The notes: a model not told the origin generated them from the sequence alone. 64,000 nt of DNA from Ignavibacterium sp037440165 (GCF_037440165.1 NZ_JBBIUQ010000002.1:130957-194956), one strand, 5' to 3'; shown: positions 17,817-27,284, numbered from the stretch's first letter. Program-made: numbers and translations.

Positions 17817-18467
17817 GTGATAAAACTTTTGAATGAAGATTTAATAAAAATACAATCTGAGCTTCAGAAGCGGCTTGCATTTCCCTACCAATGGATGAGG
17901 GTTCAAAATGATGATTTCGATAATAAAACAAATTTTATTTATCAGATAAAAATTTTTGAAGAACTTCTGCTTGAAATTGACAAGCGATTTAAATCAGATA
18001 AAAATTTCAAGTCATATTTTAATTACTCACTTAACCGATGGTTTAATTTTTGGAGCGCATTTGCAGTTGAAAAAATTTTCTGTTCGCTTCCGAATGTCAA
18101 GCCTGCATTTAATCATAAAGACAGATTGAAAGATTTCTCGATTCATGGAATTACTTTCGACCACAAGACAACTGTCTTTCCAAAAAAATACAGAGCAACA
18201 CTCGAACAGGCAAAACAAAATACCATTGCCTTAATTAGATGGCTGTATGAAAATCAGTCCAGACAAAAAAGAAAACATTATCACAACAGATTATTTATTG
18301 TTCTTTACAGCAAAGATAAAAATCACTGGAAATTAAAAGCAGAAATTCTTTGGCTAAAAGATTTAATTGAAAATTATCTTTCTGACTTTCAGCCAGATGA
18401 ATTATTTTCATTAAAGCTTACTAAAGATTTTACAACTTTGGCAGATGTAATCTGGGCAATTAAATAA
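17817..18467 (+). CDS. probable restriction endonuclease (PD-(D/E)XK-like)
   Basis: I do not recognise this 216-residue protein by family. It lies 17 bases after the methyltransferase. Residues 80-120 contain a helix with Glu85 (FAVEKIF), then KDFSIHGITFDHKTT, giving Asp106 and Asp115-x-Lys117 spaced like the D-(X)n-(D/E)xK metal site of many restriction enzymes. A conserved-looking helix with Gln131 and a basic region (residues 148-158, QSRQKRKHYHN) could contact DNA. The start is a GTG at 17817 with poor ribosome-binding sequence; the next in-frame ATG is at residue 27. The endonuclease role rests on position and this motif only, and a solo accessory protein remains possible. Confidence 0.7.
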   Translation: MIKLLNEDLIKIQSELQKRLAFPYQWMRVQNDDFDNKTNFIYQIKIFEELLLEIDKRFKSDKNFKSYFNYSLNRWFNFWSAFAVEKIFCSLPNVKPAFNHKDRLKDFSIHGITFDHKTTVFPKKYRATLEQAKQNTIALIRWLYENQSRQKRKHYHNRLFIVLYSKDKNHWKLKAEILWLKDLIENYLSDFQPDELFSLKLTKDFTTLADVIWAIK

Positions 18468-18477
18468 AGGAAAAGAA

Positions 18478-19170
18478 ATGAAAAAAATTTTTTATTTGTT
18501 TTTTGCGGCTCTTTTATTTTCAATTTATAGCTGCGCTGATTCTGAAAAAGATTCATCCGGGAACGAACAATCTTCAGGAACAACTGACTTTAATAAAAGA
18601 TATGGAGTTAAATCTGCAATCGTTGAATACACAATAACAGGTTCACAATCCGGGACTAAGACTTTATACTTTGATAGTTGGGGTATGCGACAGGCAGAAT
18701 ATACAAATTCAGTTTTGCAGGTTGGTAACTTCAGTAAAAACATTAATCTTGTGAATATTGTAAAAGCAGATTCGAACTATATAATTGATTTAGAAAGAAG
18801 AACTGGAACGAGGACAAAGAATCCTGTTAAAAAATTAATTGCTGAGCTGCAAAATCAAAAAAGTTTTGGTGAATTTGGCGAACAGATTTTACTCAAAGCA
18901 GGAGCAATGAAAGTTGGACAGGAAGAATTTCTTGATAAGGATTGTGACATTTACGAAATACAAAGCACTGGCACCAAAATGTGGATTTGGAAATGGATTC
19001 CGTTAAAGACAATCACAAAACTTGGCGGAGTTGAAATAAACAGTGTTGCAAAGAAAATTGAAGTAAATGTAAATGTTCCTGAAGAGAAGTTTACTCCACC
19101 AGATGATGTTACAATTACAGAAGTTGATCTTGACGATATTGAAAATCAATTGAGGCAGCAAACTAAATGA
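18478..19170 (+). CDS. lipoprotein of unknown function
   Basis: The 230-residue protein has a lipoprotein signal peptide with lipobox IYSC (Cys19), followed by a low-complexity acidic and serine-rich linker (about residues 20-37), which suggests outer membrane sorting. The mature part has repeated beta-strand patterns (SAIVEYTITGSQSGTKTLYFDSWGMRQAEY, then KMWIWKWIPLKTITKLGGVEI). That resembles the DUF-type lipoproteins that hold a hydrophobic ligand in a half-barrel, but this is only a guess. AAAGGAAAAG precedes the ATG. It overlaps the beta-CASP gene by four bases (ATGA), so the two are translationally coupled even though their cell compartments differ. Confidence 0.8.
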   Translation: MKKIFYLFFAALLFSIYSCADSEKDSSGNEQSSGTTDFNKRYGVKSAIVEYTITGSQSGTKTLYFDSWGMRQAEYTNSVLQVGNFSKNINLVNIVKADSNYIIDLERRTGTRTKNPVKKLIAELQNQKSFGEFGEQILLKAGAMKVGQEEFLDKDCDIYEIQSTGTKMWIWKWIPLKTITKLGGVEINSVAKKIEVNVNVPEEKFTPPDDVTITEVDLDDIENQLRQQTK

Positions 19171-20552
19171 TTAGTTTACTTCCTGTTGGCGGCGGAAATG
19201 AAATCGGTGCAAATTGTTTCTATCTTAATTTTAATGGTAATGGAGTTATTCTCGATTGTGGAATACATCCTCAAAAAAACGGATTTGATTCGTTGCCCAA
19301 ATTTGAACTGCTTGAAAATAAATCAACAGACTATGTATTGATTTCACATGCCCATCAGGATCATATTGCTGCTCTTCCTTTTCTTATAAAAAAATTTCCT
19401 CATATAAAAATTTTCAGCACTCCACAAACAAGGGCTTTAGCTGAGCTCACACTTCACAATGCTGTTTCAATTCTAAAGAAAGAAATCTCAGATGACCAAT
19501 TTGAATTTTATACGCACGATGATGTTGATTTGCTGATTAAAATGATTAACTATTCTGAATATGAAAAGGGGTTTCTTCTCCAATCATTTCATCAGCAAAC
19601 TGAAGCAAATGTAACTGCAACTTTTTTTGATGCAGGACATATTCTTGGTTCAGCAGGAATTTTACTTGATAACAATGGTTATAAAATATTCTATACAGGT
19701 GATATCAATCTGTCAAATCAGGCAATTCAGACATCAGCCATTTTACCAAAAGTAAAAGTTAATACTCTCATTCTTGAAACTACTTACGGTGCAACTGACT
19801 CATCACAGCTTTTAAGCTGGGATAAGGAAGCTGAACGATTTGCTAAAGAAGCAAATAAGGTTCTTACTTCGGGTGGCTCAATCTTGATTCCTGTTTTTGC
19901 TCTTGGTAAGCTACAGGAATTGCTTGCAACAATCTGGTTGTTAATGCAAAAAGGCAAGCTCTCACAGGTTGATATATTTACAGGTGGAATCGGGACAAAA
20001 ATTAATCGTGTTTATGATTATAATCGTTACGTGGTCAATCGCATTGATAAAGAATTTGAACTTTCTGCAATTCCGCAAAACGATTATAATGAACTAACTT
20101 CTACCGATGATTTTTTCAAGCATCCATTAATTGTTTTGGCTTCAAGCGGAATGATGATAAAAGGAACAAGCTCTTATGAATTTGCCAAAAGATTTTTGCA
20201 GCAAATTAATTCTGCAATTTTTACGGTCGGATATATGGATGAAAACACTCCTGGATTTAAGATTGCAAATGCCAACAAAGGTGAAAAACTTTTTCTTGAT
20301 GAATCCGATAAATCGATTGAAGTTAAATGTGAAATAAAAAATTTCAGATTTTCTGCCCACGCAAAAAGAGAAGAATTATTAGCGATAGTAAAAAAACTAA
20401 AACCTGATAATGTAATTCTTATTCACGGTGATGAGCATGCAATCAATTGGGTAGGAAAAGAAATTTTATCCTCTTTCAAAAAAACAAAAGTATATTCGCC
20501 TGTTTGCGGTAAAGAAATAGTTTTGTCAAATCAAGAAATATTGAATAAATAA
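19167..20552 (+). CDS. beta-CASP metallo-beta-lactamase ribonuclease (CPSF-like)
   Basis: Beta-CASP enzymes cut or trim RNA with two zinc ions. The 461-residue protein starts LLPVGGGNEIGANCFYL, carries the metal motif SHAHQDHIAALP, the strand FDAGHILGSAGILL, and YTGDINLSNQ. An inserted beta-CASP domain follows (about residues 205-370) with ILETTYGATD, ILIPVFALGKLQELL and LASSGMMIKGTS. The closing HAKREELL and LIHGDEHAINW motifs supply the last ligands. All motifs of the bacterial CPSF-like branch are present, so it is probably active. It overlaps the lipoprotein stop by four bases. Its RNA targets are unknown. Confidence 0.92.
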   Translation: MISLLPVGGGNEIGANCFYLNFNGNGVILDCGIHPQKNGFDSLPKFELLENKSTDYVLISHAHQDHIAALPFLIKKFPHIKIFSTPQTRALAELTLHNAVSILKKEISDDQFEFYTHDDVDLLIKMINYSEYEKGFLLQSFHQQTEANVTATFFDAGHILGSAGILLDNNGYKIFYTGDINLSNQAIQTSAILPKVKVNTLILETTYGATDSSQLLSWDKEAERFAKEANKVLTSGGSILIPVFALGKLQELLATIWLLMQKGKLSQVDIFTGGIGTKINRVYDYNRYVVNRIDKEFELSAIPQNDYNELTSTDDFFKHPLIVLASSGMMIKGTSSYEFAKRFLQQINSAIFTVGYMDENTPGFKIANANKGEKLFLDESDKSIEVKCEIKNFRFSAHAKREELLAIVKKLKPDNVILIHGDEHAINWVGKEILSSFKKTKVYSPVCGKEIVLSNQEILNK

Positions 20553-20566
20553 ACTTCTTATATTTG
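20541..20566 (+). promoter_or_regulatory. possible citrate synthase promoter
   Basis: A TATATTTG box at 20559-20566 matches the TAnnTTTG consensus, with a TTG at 20541-20543 at slightly short spacing (15 bases). It lies 63 bases ahead of the gene. Confidence 0.35.
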
Positions 20567-20628
20567 TATAAACAAATTTCATTCTTTATGAGAATGAGCA
20601 TTCCTACAACTACTTATCAGGAGGAGTC

Positions 20629-21942
20629 ATGTCTCAGATACTTAAAAACAAACTCAAAGAAAAAATTGAAGGATGGCGTCCAAGAACAGCCCGACTGAAT
20701 AAAGAATTCGGCAATGTTAAAATTGACGAAGTAACGATAGGACAAGTAATTGGAGGTGCTCGGGATATCAAATGTCTTGTTACTGATATTTCCTATCTCG
20801 ATCCCTATGAAGGAATTAGATTCAGAGGTTTAACTATTCCCGAAGTTTTAGAAAAACTTCCGAAAGTTCCTGGCGGTGAAATGCCTTATGTTGAAGGATT
20901 TTTCTACTTTCTTTTAACAGGTGATATTCCATCAATGCAGGATGTTGAAGAAGTTGCTGAAGAATTTAAAAAACGGCTGGAAGTTCCGCAGTTTGTTTTT
21001 GATATGTTGAAAGCTTTACCTAAGGACTCTCATCCGATGGCTATGCTTTCTGCAGCAATTGTTTCGATGCAAAGAGAATCAATATTCTTCAAAGAATATG
21101 AAGAAGGTAAACTTCATAAAAATGATTACTGGGCTCCGACTTATGAAGATTCATTAAATCTTCTTGCTAAACTTCCGCGAATTGCTTCATTCATTTACAG
21201 ATGGAAGTATAAAAATGGTGATATAATTCCTTCAGATCCGAATCTTGATTGGGGAGGAAACTTTGCTCATATGATGGGAATTCCGAAACCTTATGATGAT
21301 GTTTCAAGAATGTATTTTATTCTTCACAGTGATCACGAAAGCGGAAATGTAAGCGCACATGCAGGACATTTAATTGCATCTGCTTTGTCAGATGTTTATT
21401 ACTCAATTTCGGGAATGGTTAATGGACTTGCTGGTCCATTACACGGGCTTGCAAATCAGGAAGTTCTTAAATGGATTCAGGAAATTTATGAAAAGAAAGG
21501 CGGCAAAGTTCCAACTGAAGAAGAGATGAAACAGTTTGTTTGGGATTCTCTGAAATCTGGTCAGGTAATACCGGGATTTGGTCACGCTGTTCTCAGAAAA
21601 ACAGATCCGCGCTATACAGCTCTAAGAGAGTTTTGTTTGAAACATCTGCCTGATGATCCATTATTCAAGTATGTTGACTTGCTTTATAATGTCGTTCCTC
21701 CGATTCTGTTAGAACAAGGTAAAGCAAAAAATCCGTGGCCAAATGTTGACGCACAATCTGGTGTTATTCAATGGTATTATGGTCTAAGAGAATACGATTT
21801 CTACACAGTATTATTTGCTGTTGGAAGAGCTTTAGGTGTTTGTGCAAACATTATCTGGGATCGGGGACTTGGTTATCCGATTGAAAGACCTAAATCAGTT
21901 ACAACCGAAATGCTTGAAGAAGCAGCTGGGATTAAAAAATAA
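20629..21942 (+). CDS. citrate synthase, eukaryotic-like type
   Basis: The enzyme condenses acetyl-CoA and oxaloacetate to citrate, the entry step of the TCA cycle. The 437-residue protein has the catalytic segments LHSDHESGNVSAH, GPLHGLANQEVLKW and PGFGHAVLRKTDPRY (the active-site His in each), and the arginine-containing end. The N-terminus (LKEKIEGWRPRTARLNKEFG) and overall length match the mitochondrial-like branch rather than the hexameric GltA of enterobacteria. An excellent AGGAGG ribosome-binding site stands before the ATG. Together with nifJ, which links acetyl-CoA and pyruvate, it points to a working central carbon route. It has its own upstream spacer and is followed by a small glycine-zipper gene. 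Confidence 0.96.
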   Translation: MSQILKNKLKEKIEGWRPRTARLNKEFGNVKIDEVTIGQVIGGARDIKCLVTDISYLDPYEGIRFRGLTIPEVLEKLPKVPGGEMPYVEGFFYFLLTGDIPSMQDVEEVAEEFKKRLEVPQFVFDMLKALPKDSHPMAMLSAAIVSMQRESIFFKEYEEGKLHKNDYWAPTYEDSLNLLAKLPRIASFIYRWKYKNGDIIPSDPNLDWGGNFAHMMGIPKPYDDVSRMYFILHSDHESGNVSAHAGHLIASALSDVYYSISGMVNGLAGPLHGLANQEVLKWIQEIYEKKGGKVPTEEEMKQFVWDSLKSGQVIPGFGHAVLRKTDPRYTALREFCLKHLPDDPLFKYVDLLYNVVPPILLEQGKAKNPWPNVDAQSGVIQWYYGLREYDFYTVLFAVGRALGVCANIIWDRGLGYPIERPKSVTTEMLEEAAGIKK

Positions 21943-21998
21943 TTTCACAAATAAATTCCTTGCTGAGATACGCTTTTGCCTATCTCTACTTAATAATT

Positions 21999-22193
21999 AT
22001 GACCGTCTCCGGAAAAAATAATAATTCGAAATCAACGAAGAAGAATTTTGTTCAGTTAGGTGTTGGTGTTGCTTTAGGTGTAGCTTTGGGAGCTGCCTTA
22101 CACAATATCACCATTGGATTAGTTATTGGAATCTTTGTGGGTGGACTTGGTGTTGTTATTGACAAATCAAGAAAATCCAAATTGAACGACTAA
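21999..22193 (+). CDS. small glycine-zipper membrane protein
   Basis: The predicted 64-residue protein has a polar, lysine-rich start (SGKNNNSKSTKK) and two short glycine-rich hydrophobic segments (VGVALGVALGAALHN and ITIGLVIGIFVGGLGVVI), a pattern of small membrane proteins that pack through GxxxG contacts. I prefer the ATG at 21999; a TTG at 21960 would add 13 hydrophobic residues, and neither start has a good ribosome-binding site. It follows citrate synthase by 56 bases and precedes a terminator. The function is unknown. Confidence 0.6.
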   Translation: MTVSGKNNNSKSTKKNFVQLGVGVALGVALGAALHNITIGLVIGIFVGGLGVVIDKSRKSKLND

Positions 22194-22240
22194 AGATAGA
22201 TCCTCAACTTTATTTATCGAAATAATTTCTTGTAGTTTAT

Positions 22241-22278
22241 TGCCTTAGTAATAGATAATGCTAAGGCATTTTTTATTT
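22241..22278 (+). terminator. intrinsic terminator after the citrate synthase unit
   Basis: TGCCTTAG (22241-22248) pairs with CTAAGGCA (22261-22268) around a 12-base loop and is followed by TTTTTTATTT. It closes the transcript of the citrate synthase and glycine-zipper genes. Confidence 0.85.
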
Positions 22279-22330
22279 GCCATCACAATGATATAATTTT
22301 AATGTAAACTCTCATAAAACTTTTTTGGCG

Positions 22331-25300
22331 ATGAATAATGATTTGAAATCTCTTTCCGAAGTTCTTCTTGCTGGTAAGTCTGCAGTAGAAAAAGATGATT
22401 ATAAACAAATAGTATTTAACCTTATTGAAGCTTTTGAACAGTTTAATAAATCATCACTCAGCAATTCTGATTTTCAGAATCTGATTGATAAAATCATCGG
22501 CAGCGGATTCGATTCCAATTTAATGGTTGAAATTCCACCAGAAATTTTTTATTCAACCGGGAAGAAACTATCAGAGCAAAGCAACAACAATAGTGCTACA
22601 ACTCACATCTATTTAAACTTATTTCGTTACCCGGTTTTTCTGAAAAAAATTTATGATGAAAAGAAATGGGAAGAACTGATTCTTCATTTAATCATAAAAA
22701 GCAATTTTACATTTGATAAGCTATTCAATCAACGAACAAAACAATATGAACAAAAAAATCTTTTCAGAATTATTGACGGAGAAAAAACAATTGATTACTC
22801 TTGGAGTTTTGTAAATAATAAAGTTAATGAATACAAAAAAGCTTTATCTGCTTTACTCTCAGAAAGCGATGAAGAATCTTATGTTGCTTTTCTCCTTGAT
22901 AATTCACTGAATATGATTTTCCTGGATCTTGCTTGTCTTACTTCAGATATTGTCAACATTATGATCCCTGCAAATTCAGTTCCTCAGCACATTGAATTTA
23001 TTCTCAATCAAACCAAAGCTAAATACATTTTTGTTGATGATGAGATTCAGCTTTCAAAAATAAAATCTATTAAAGGAAATCTTAATTATCTTAAGAAAGC
23101 CATACTCCTTAAAGGTTCTGCAGTTGATGATTATGTAATTCATTTTGATAATTTTTTGAAGTTGGCTACAGTTAATCTAAAATCTGAAATACCTCAAAAG
23201 AAAATCAGCACTGGCTCACTTGCAACAATAATGTATACTTCAGGAACAACCGGTGATCCAAAAGGAATAATGTTTTCTCCTCTGAATATTGTTTACAAAA
23301 GATTCTGCAGAGCTATGGCAATTCCTGATATTGGTGAATCAGACAGATTTCTGTCTTACCTTCCTTTGTATCATACATTCGGAAGGTGGCTTGAAATGAC
23401 CGGTGCAATCTTTTGGGCAGCAGAATATATTTTTATGGAAAATCCTTCTATTGAAACGATGATAAATAACTTCAGATTAGTTAAGCCGTCTATTTTCATC
23501 AGCATTCCTAAAAAATGGATGCAGCTCTATGAAGCAATTACAAGTAAAGTGGATACTGAATCCGAAGATGAAAAAAAGATAAAAGAAACTGTAGATGATT
23601 TAACCGGCGGGAATCTTAAGTGGGGACTCTCAGCCGCCGGTTATCTGCCTTCTGAAATTTTTCAATTCTTTCAACGATACGGAATTGAACTGATGAGCGG
23701 ATTCGGAATGACTGAAGCAACCGGAGGAATTACTATGACTCCGCCGCACAAATACAAACCTGATTCGCTTGGTAAAGCTTTGCCGGGAATTCAAATTAAA
23801 GTTGCAGATGATGGCGAATTGCTGATCAATGGTGCGTATGTAATGATGGGATACTTTGGCGAAGAAGCTGATAAAACTTTTGTTGACGGCTGGCTCCCAA
23901 CCGGAGATTTAATGTCGATGGATGGAGAAGGATTTATTGAAATTGTCGATCGGAAGAAAGAGATTTACAAAAACATCAAAGGCGAAACTATTGCACCACA
24001 AAAAATTGAAAATCTTTTCCGTGACTTTGAAGCAGTTAAACAGGTTTTTCTTGTAGGTGATCATCTTCCTTTCAACACGGTATTAATTTATCCGGATTCG
24101 GAATCTGAAACTTCACCGATTAAAAAATTAGATGAGAAACAAAGACAGGAATATTTCTCATCTCTGATAGTTTCTGTAAATAACTTTCTTGCACCATTTG
24201 AAAGAATTGTTGATTTCAGATTAACTGACAGACCATTTTCTCTTGAAGCTGGCGAACTTACTCCAAAAGGAACGTTTAAGAGAAGAGTTATTGAAAAGAA
24301 TTTTTCTGAGCTGATTGACTCGATGTATGAAGCTAACTACATCGAACTTAAATCAGACAACTTGATAATTAAAATTCCTTCATGGTTTTTAAGAGAGATA
24401 GGCATTTTAAGTCGCGACATTAATCTAAGAAATAATAAAATTTTTATACCCAAACTAAAAAAAAACCTTCCTGTTGAAGCTATAAATATTGAAGAAAAAA
24501 TTTTCTGTGTTGGTTCTTATCTGTATAAGTTCAAAAAGAGTAAAATTGATTTACAGGATTTAATTACAAATCCGATTTACTGGCTTGGAAATGAACAGCT
24601 GATTGCATTCACTGGTGAAGATATAATTCAATGGCAGCGAAAAGAAACCAAAGACAGTGATATCACTTTTATTAAACCTTTTGAAAGACTTTCACCAGAC
24701 TTAGCATTGACAAATAAATTTTCCGATGCAATTGGGAAAGGAGATTTTTCTCTTCTGAATCTTCACATCGCTTTAACATTAGTTCAGGGGAAAACTGATG
24801 AGGTAACTGGAGAAAACATAAAATTGTTTTTCAGAAAAATAATCAAAAGCCAAAGTCATCATCTTCTTGCAATTGCAAATGAGATGCTTTCAAATCCGGA
24901 GTTAATTTTTGAATTCAGTAATAAAAAAGAAATTATGAAGCTCCTGCTTCAGACTTCATCAAAAGATAAATTCAGAACTATTCTCATCAAATACACTGAA
25001 AATCATCCTGAAATTTTGGATGATGAAGTCATTGATTTTATCTGCACAATCAGCAAAGGGTTTGATAATCTTAATGAGATTCTGTTAGCTTTAAAATATT
25101 TTTACGAACAGCATTGTTCAGGAATTCAGCTTTCAGTTCTTCCGATTTCTTCATACTTCAAATTACTGGTTGCTTATGGTTCGAAACATCCAATTACTTA
25201 CAAGCGAATACGAATTGCATTGTTAGAGTATGAACTTTATCCAAAATCAAAAAGACTTCGTCAGCTTGCACTTAAAAACAGATTAGCGTTGAGGAAAGAA

Positions 25301-27079
25301 TTGAGAAAATGGCTGGGTGCAAATCAGAAGAATGCTATTGATCCTGAAACTGCTGAAGAATATTCATGGGAAGATGTTCTTGTTTTCGAAGAAGATGTTG
25401 ATACTGCAGATAAATTTATTATTTCAGAAGCGTTGATTGAAAAGCCGATAATTCGTGAAGCTGTATTTCTTTTTTCAAATGGAATATTGATTGACTTAAA
25501 CAGCATATTACCTTCAGGTGTTTGGATTAGCTTCTTAAATTCATCTGAACTTCGTAATGTTTATAGAATTACTGTTCAAACAAGATTTCAGGGTTCATTC
25601 GATTTTATTCTTCATGTTAATAAAACAATTTTCAGAGAAGAGCTTGAAGAAGAAATTAAATGGATAATTATTGCAGGTAAAGAAATTCGCGGTGAAAGAA
25701 TTGCAGCTCAGTTTGGTGGTTTGTGGGAAGAATATTCAATGTGGACAGAGGAATATATTCCAGGCGAATCTGTAGCAAAATTTCTGCGAAGAGAAGTAAA
25801 AAAAGTTAATTCAGTTGGAAGCCACAGAATAAAATGGTTATGGAGATTTTATGTCTGGAGTGCTTTTGCAGCATATCTGAAATTCAGAAAATTTACAAAT
25901 GATAAAATTGAATTAGGCAATACTGCACCTGAAAATATAATCCTTCCGTCACACGATTATCAGACAGGTTCATATATTACATCATTTTATAAAAGAGAGA
26001 GCTCAGTTTCTTACTATCAATTTATTCTAAACTTTTACAATAAATTTATTCTTAAAGCAGAAGATGAATTTCCTGTACTTAAAAATGATTTGGCATTCAG
26101 CAGTTTACTTTCAGCAATCTGTGAAATTGAAGAAACAGAAAAAGGAATAGAAATAATTCAAAGACTAAGAAAAGAATTACAGGTACGAAGAAATTTTCCG
26201 AATCATGACGATCTTTTGAATGAAGCTGATTCATTTCTGCAGAATGTTAAAACTTTTGGATTTTTGCCAAAGCAGCTTTACTTCGCAATTAAAAGATTTA
26301 ACAGATGGTATGTGCTAAATAAAGAAGCTTCACTTACTGCACAGGCTGAAACAATTTATGATATTTATGAAACTTATCGCCTGTTTGACCTTGAAGAAGA
26401 TTATCCTGCTGTGCGAACAAGATTTTTCATCGAAACTGTATTGAAAGATTCTTCAGAAAAATTCAAGAAGATACTTTGGGATATTATCAAAAAGCAGCGA
26501 GCTAAAAAGTTAAACAAAGATGAAACAATAAATCTGCTTTCGAATATCAGCTTTGGGTTTGAACTGAACGAGAAAGAAAACTTTTTCCTTACAAGATTAA
26601 GTTATCCTCATCTTAAGCCCTCTGATACTGCTGCTTTCCTTAAAATAAAGAGCGATGCAGCATTTACTTCTGGTCTGGTTGTGCAGTTAACTGACAATGA
26701 TGGAAATCCTTATTTAGTTCGTTCACCAATTAATCCAAAAGAAATATCCAAACTTCATAAGTTATTTCTGGAAGCAAATCTTATTGTAACATTCAGACCC
26801 GAGCATAATTATCTTGTTGCCGTATCAGATCGAGGATTTATTATTGGCGGATTATTCTACTACCGCACAAGTGAAGACACAGTTCAGATGGAAAAAATTG
26901 TTGTAGCAAATCGCTACAGAAGAAAAGGAATAAGCGAAGGACTGATGAATGAATTGTTCAACAGAATGAAAGCTACAAATATTAAATATGTTACAACTGG
27001 ATTTTTCAGACCAGAATATTTTTATCGTTTTGGATTTAAGATTGAACGAAAATATTCAGGACTTGTAAAGGAATTATAA
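22331..27079 (+). CDS. acyl-adenylate ligase / kinase-like / GNAT acetyltransferase fusion
   Basis: This single 1582-residue protein joins unlike enzymes. Residues about 150-680 are an AMP-binding ligase: P-loop YTSGTTGDPKG from residue 302, GFGMTEATGG from 457, TGDL at 524-527, RKKEIYKNIKGETIAPQKIENL, and a C-terminal lysine motif LTPKGTFKRRV. That would activate a carboxylic acid, most like long-chain acyl-CoA ligases. Residues about 700-1030 are helical with no motif I know. Residues about 1035-1230 resemble a protein-kinase-like core (strand pairs, then MWTEEYIPGESVAKFL like a hinge), without a clear catalytic loop. The last 130 residues are a GNAT domain with VANRYRRKGISEGLM. The ATG at 22331 follows a terminator, so it is a separate transcript. 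Its pathway is unknown. Confidence 0.88.
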   Translation: MNNDLKSLSEVLLAGKSAVEKDDYKQIVFNLIEAFEQFNKSSLSNSDFQNLIDKIIGSGFDSNLMVEIPPEIFYSTGKKLSEQSNNNSATTHIYLNLFRYPVFLKKIYDEKKWEELILHLIIKSNFTFDKLFNQRTKQYEQKNLFRIIDGEKTIDYSWSFVNNKVNEYKKALSALLSESDEESYVAFLLDNSLNMIFLDLACLTSDIVNIMIPANSVPQHIEFILNQTKAKYIFVDDEIQLSKIKSIKGNLNYLKKAILLKGSAVDDYVIHFDNFLKLATVNLKSEIPQKKISTGSLATIMYTSGTTGDPKGIMFSPLNIVYKRFCRAMAIPDIGESDRFLSYLPLYHTFGRWLEMTGAIFWAAEYIFMENPSIETMINNFRLVKPSIFISIPKKWMQLYEAITSKVDTESEDEKKIKETVDDLTGGNLKWGLSAAGYLPSEIFQFFQRYGIELMSGFGMTEATGGITMTPPHKYKPDSLGKALPGIQIKVADDGELLINGAYVMMGYFGEEADKTFVDGWLPTGDLMSMDGEGFIEIVDRKKEIYKNIKGETIAPQKIENLFRDFEAVKQVFLVGDHLPFNTVLIYPDSESETSPIKKLDEKQRQEYFSSLIVSVNNFLAPFERIVDFRLTDRPFSLEAGELTPKGTFKRRVIEKNFSELIDSMYEANYIELKSDNLIIKIPSWFLREIGILSRDINLRNNKIFIPKLKKNLPVEAINIEEKIFCVGSYLYKFKKSKIDLQDLITNPIYWLGNEQLIAFTGEDIIQWQRKETKDSDITFIKPFERLSPDLALTNKFSDAIGKGDFSLLNLHIALTLVQGKTDEVTGENIKLFFRKIIKSQSHHLLAIANEMLSNPELIFEFSNKKEIMKLLLQTSSKDKFRTILIKYTENHPEILDDEVIDFICTISKGFDNLNEILLALKYFYEQHCSGIQLSVLPISSYFKLLVAYGSKHPITYKRIRIALLEYELYPKSKRLRQLALKNRLALRKELRKWLGANQKNAIDPETAEEYSWEDVLVFEEDVDTADKFIISEALIEKPIIREAVFLFSNGILIDLNSILPSGVWISFLNSSELRNVYRITVQTRFQGSFDFILHVNKTIFREELEEEIKWIIIAGKEIRGERIAAQFGGLWEEYSMWTEEYIPGESVAKFLRREVKKVNSVGSHRIKWLWRFYVWSAFAAYLKFRKFTNDKIELGNTAPENIILPSHDYQTGSYITSFYKRESSVSYYQFILNFYNKFILKAEDEFPVLKNDLAFSSLLSAICEIEETEKGIEIIQRLRKELQVRRNFPNHDDLLNEADSFLQNVKTFGFLPKQLYFAIKRFNRWYVLNKEASLTAQAETIYDIYETYRLFDLEEDYPAVRTRFFIETVLKDSSEKFKKILWDIIKKQRAKKLNKDETINLLSNISFGFELNEKENFFLTRLSYPHLKPSDTAAFLKIKSDAAFTSGLVVQLTDNDGNPYLVRSPINPKEISKLHKLFLEANLIVTFRPEHNYLVAVSDRGFIIGGLFYYRTSEDTVQMEKIVVANRYRRKGISEGLMNELFNRMKATNIKYVTTGFFRPEYFYRFGFKIERKYSGLVKEL

Positions 27080-27089
27080 CAATATCGCA

Positions 27090-27250
27090 GAGGCTGTTTC
27101 AAAAGTGTTTTAATGTCATGCTGATTCGTCAGTTGACGAATATCGAAGTATGACATTTTGATGGTTTTCAATCTTCGACAAGCCTGACTACCGTCAGGCA
27201 GGCTCAGATTGGCAGGTGTTAGCTCTAAATATTTCTTTCGAGGCAGCCTC
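27090..27250. repeat. composite palindromic intergenic repeat
   Basis: A 161-bp intergenic unit is bounded by GAGGCTG (27090-27096) and CAGCCTC (27244-27250). Inside are two cruciforms. The first has outer arms AATGTCAT/ATGACATT (27112-27119, 27150-27157) and an inner stem ATTCGTCA/TGACGAAT (27124-27131, 27134-27141). The second has arms CAATCT/AGATTG (27169-27174, 27206-27211) and an inner stem CCTGAC/GTCAGG. Both contain the CTGA/TCGA-type core also seen in the hairpin at 56386-56424. It codes for nothing and looks like a mobile or dispersed repeat. Confidence 0.7.
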
Positions 27251-27284
27251 ATATGGCAACGTTCAGATGAATCTTACTGTGACT

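Noticed and set aside
22241..22278. The hairpin after the glycine-zipper gene as a riboswitch for the ligase fusion
   Set aside because: It is a simple stem with a T-run and no conserved aptamer features; an intrinsic terminator explains it.
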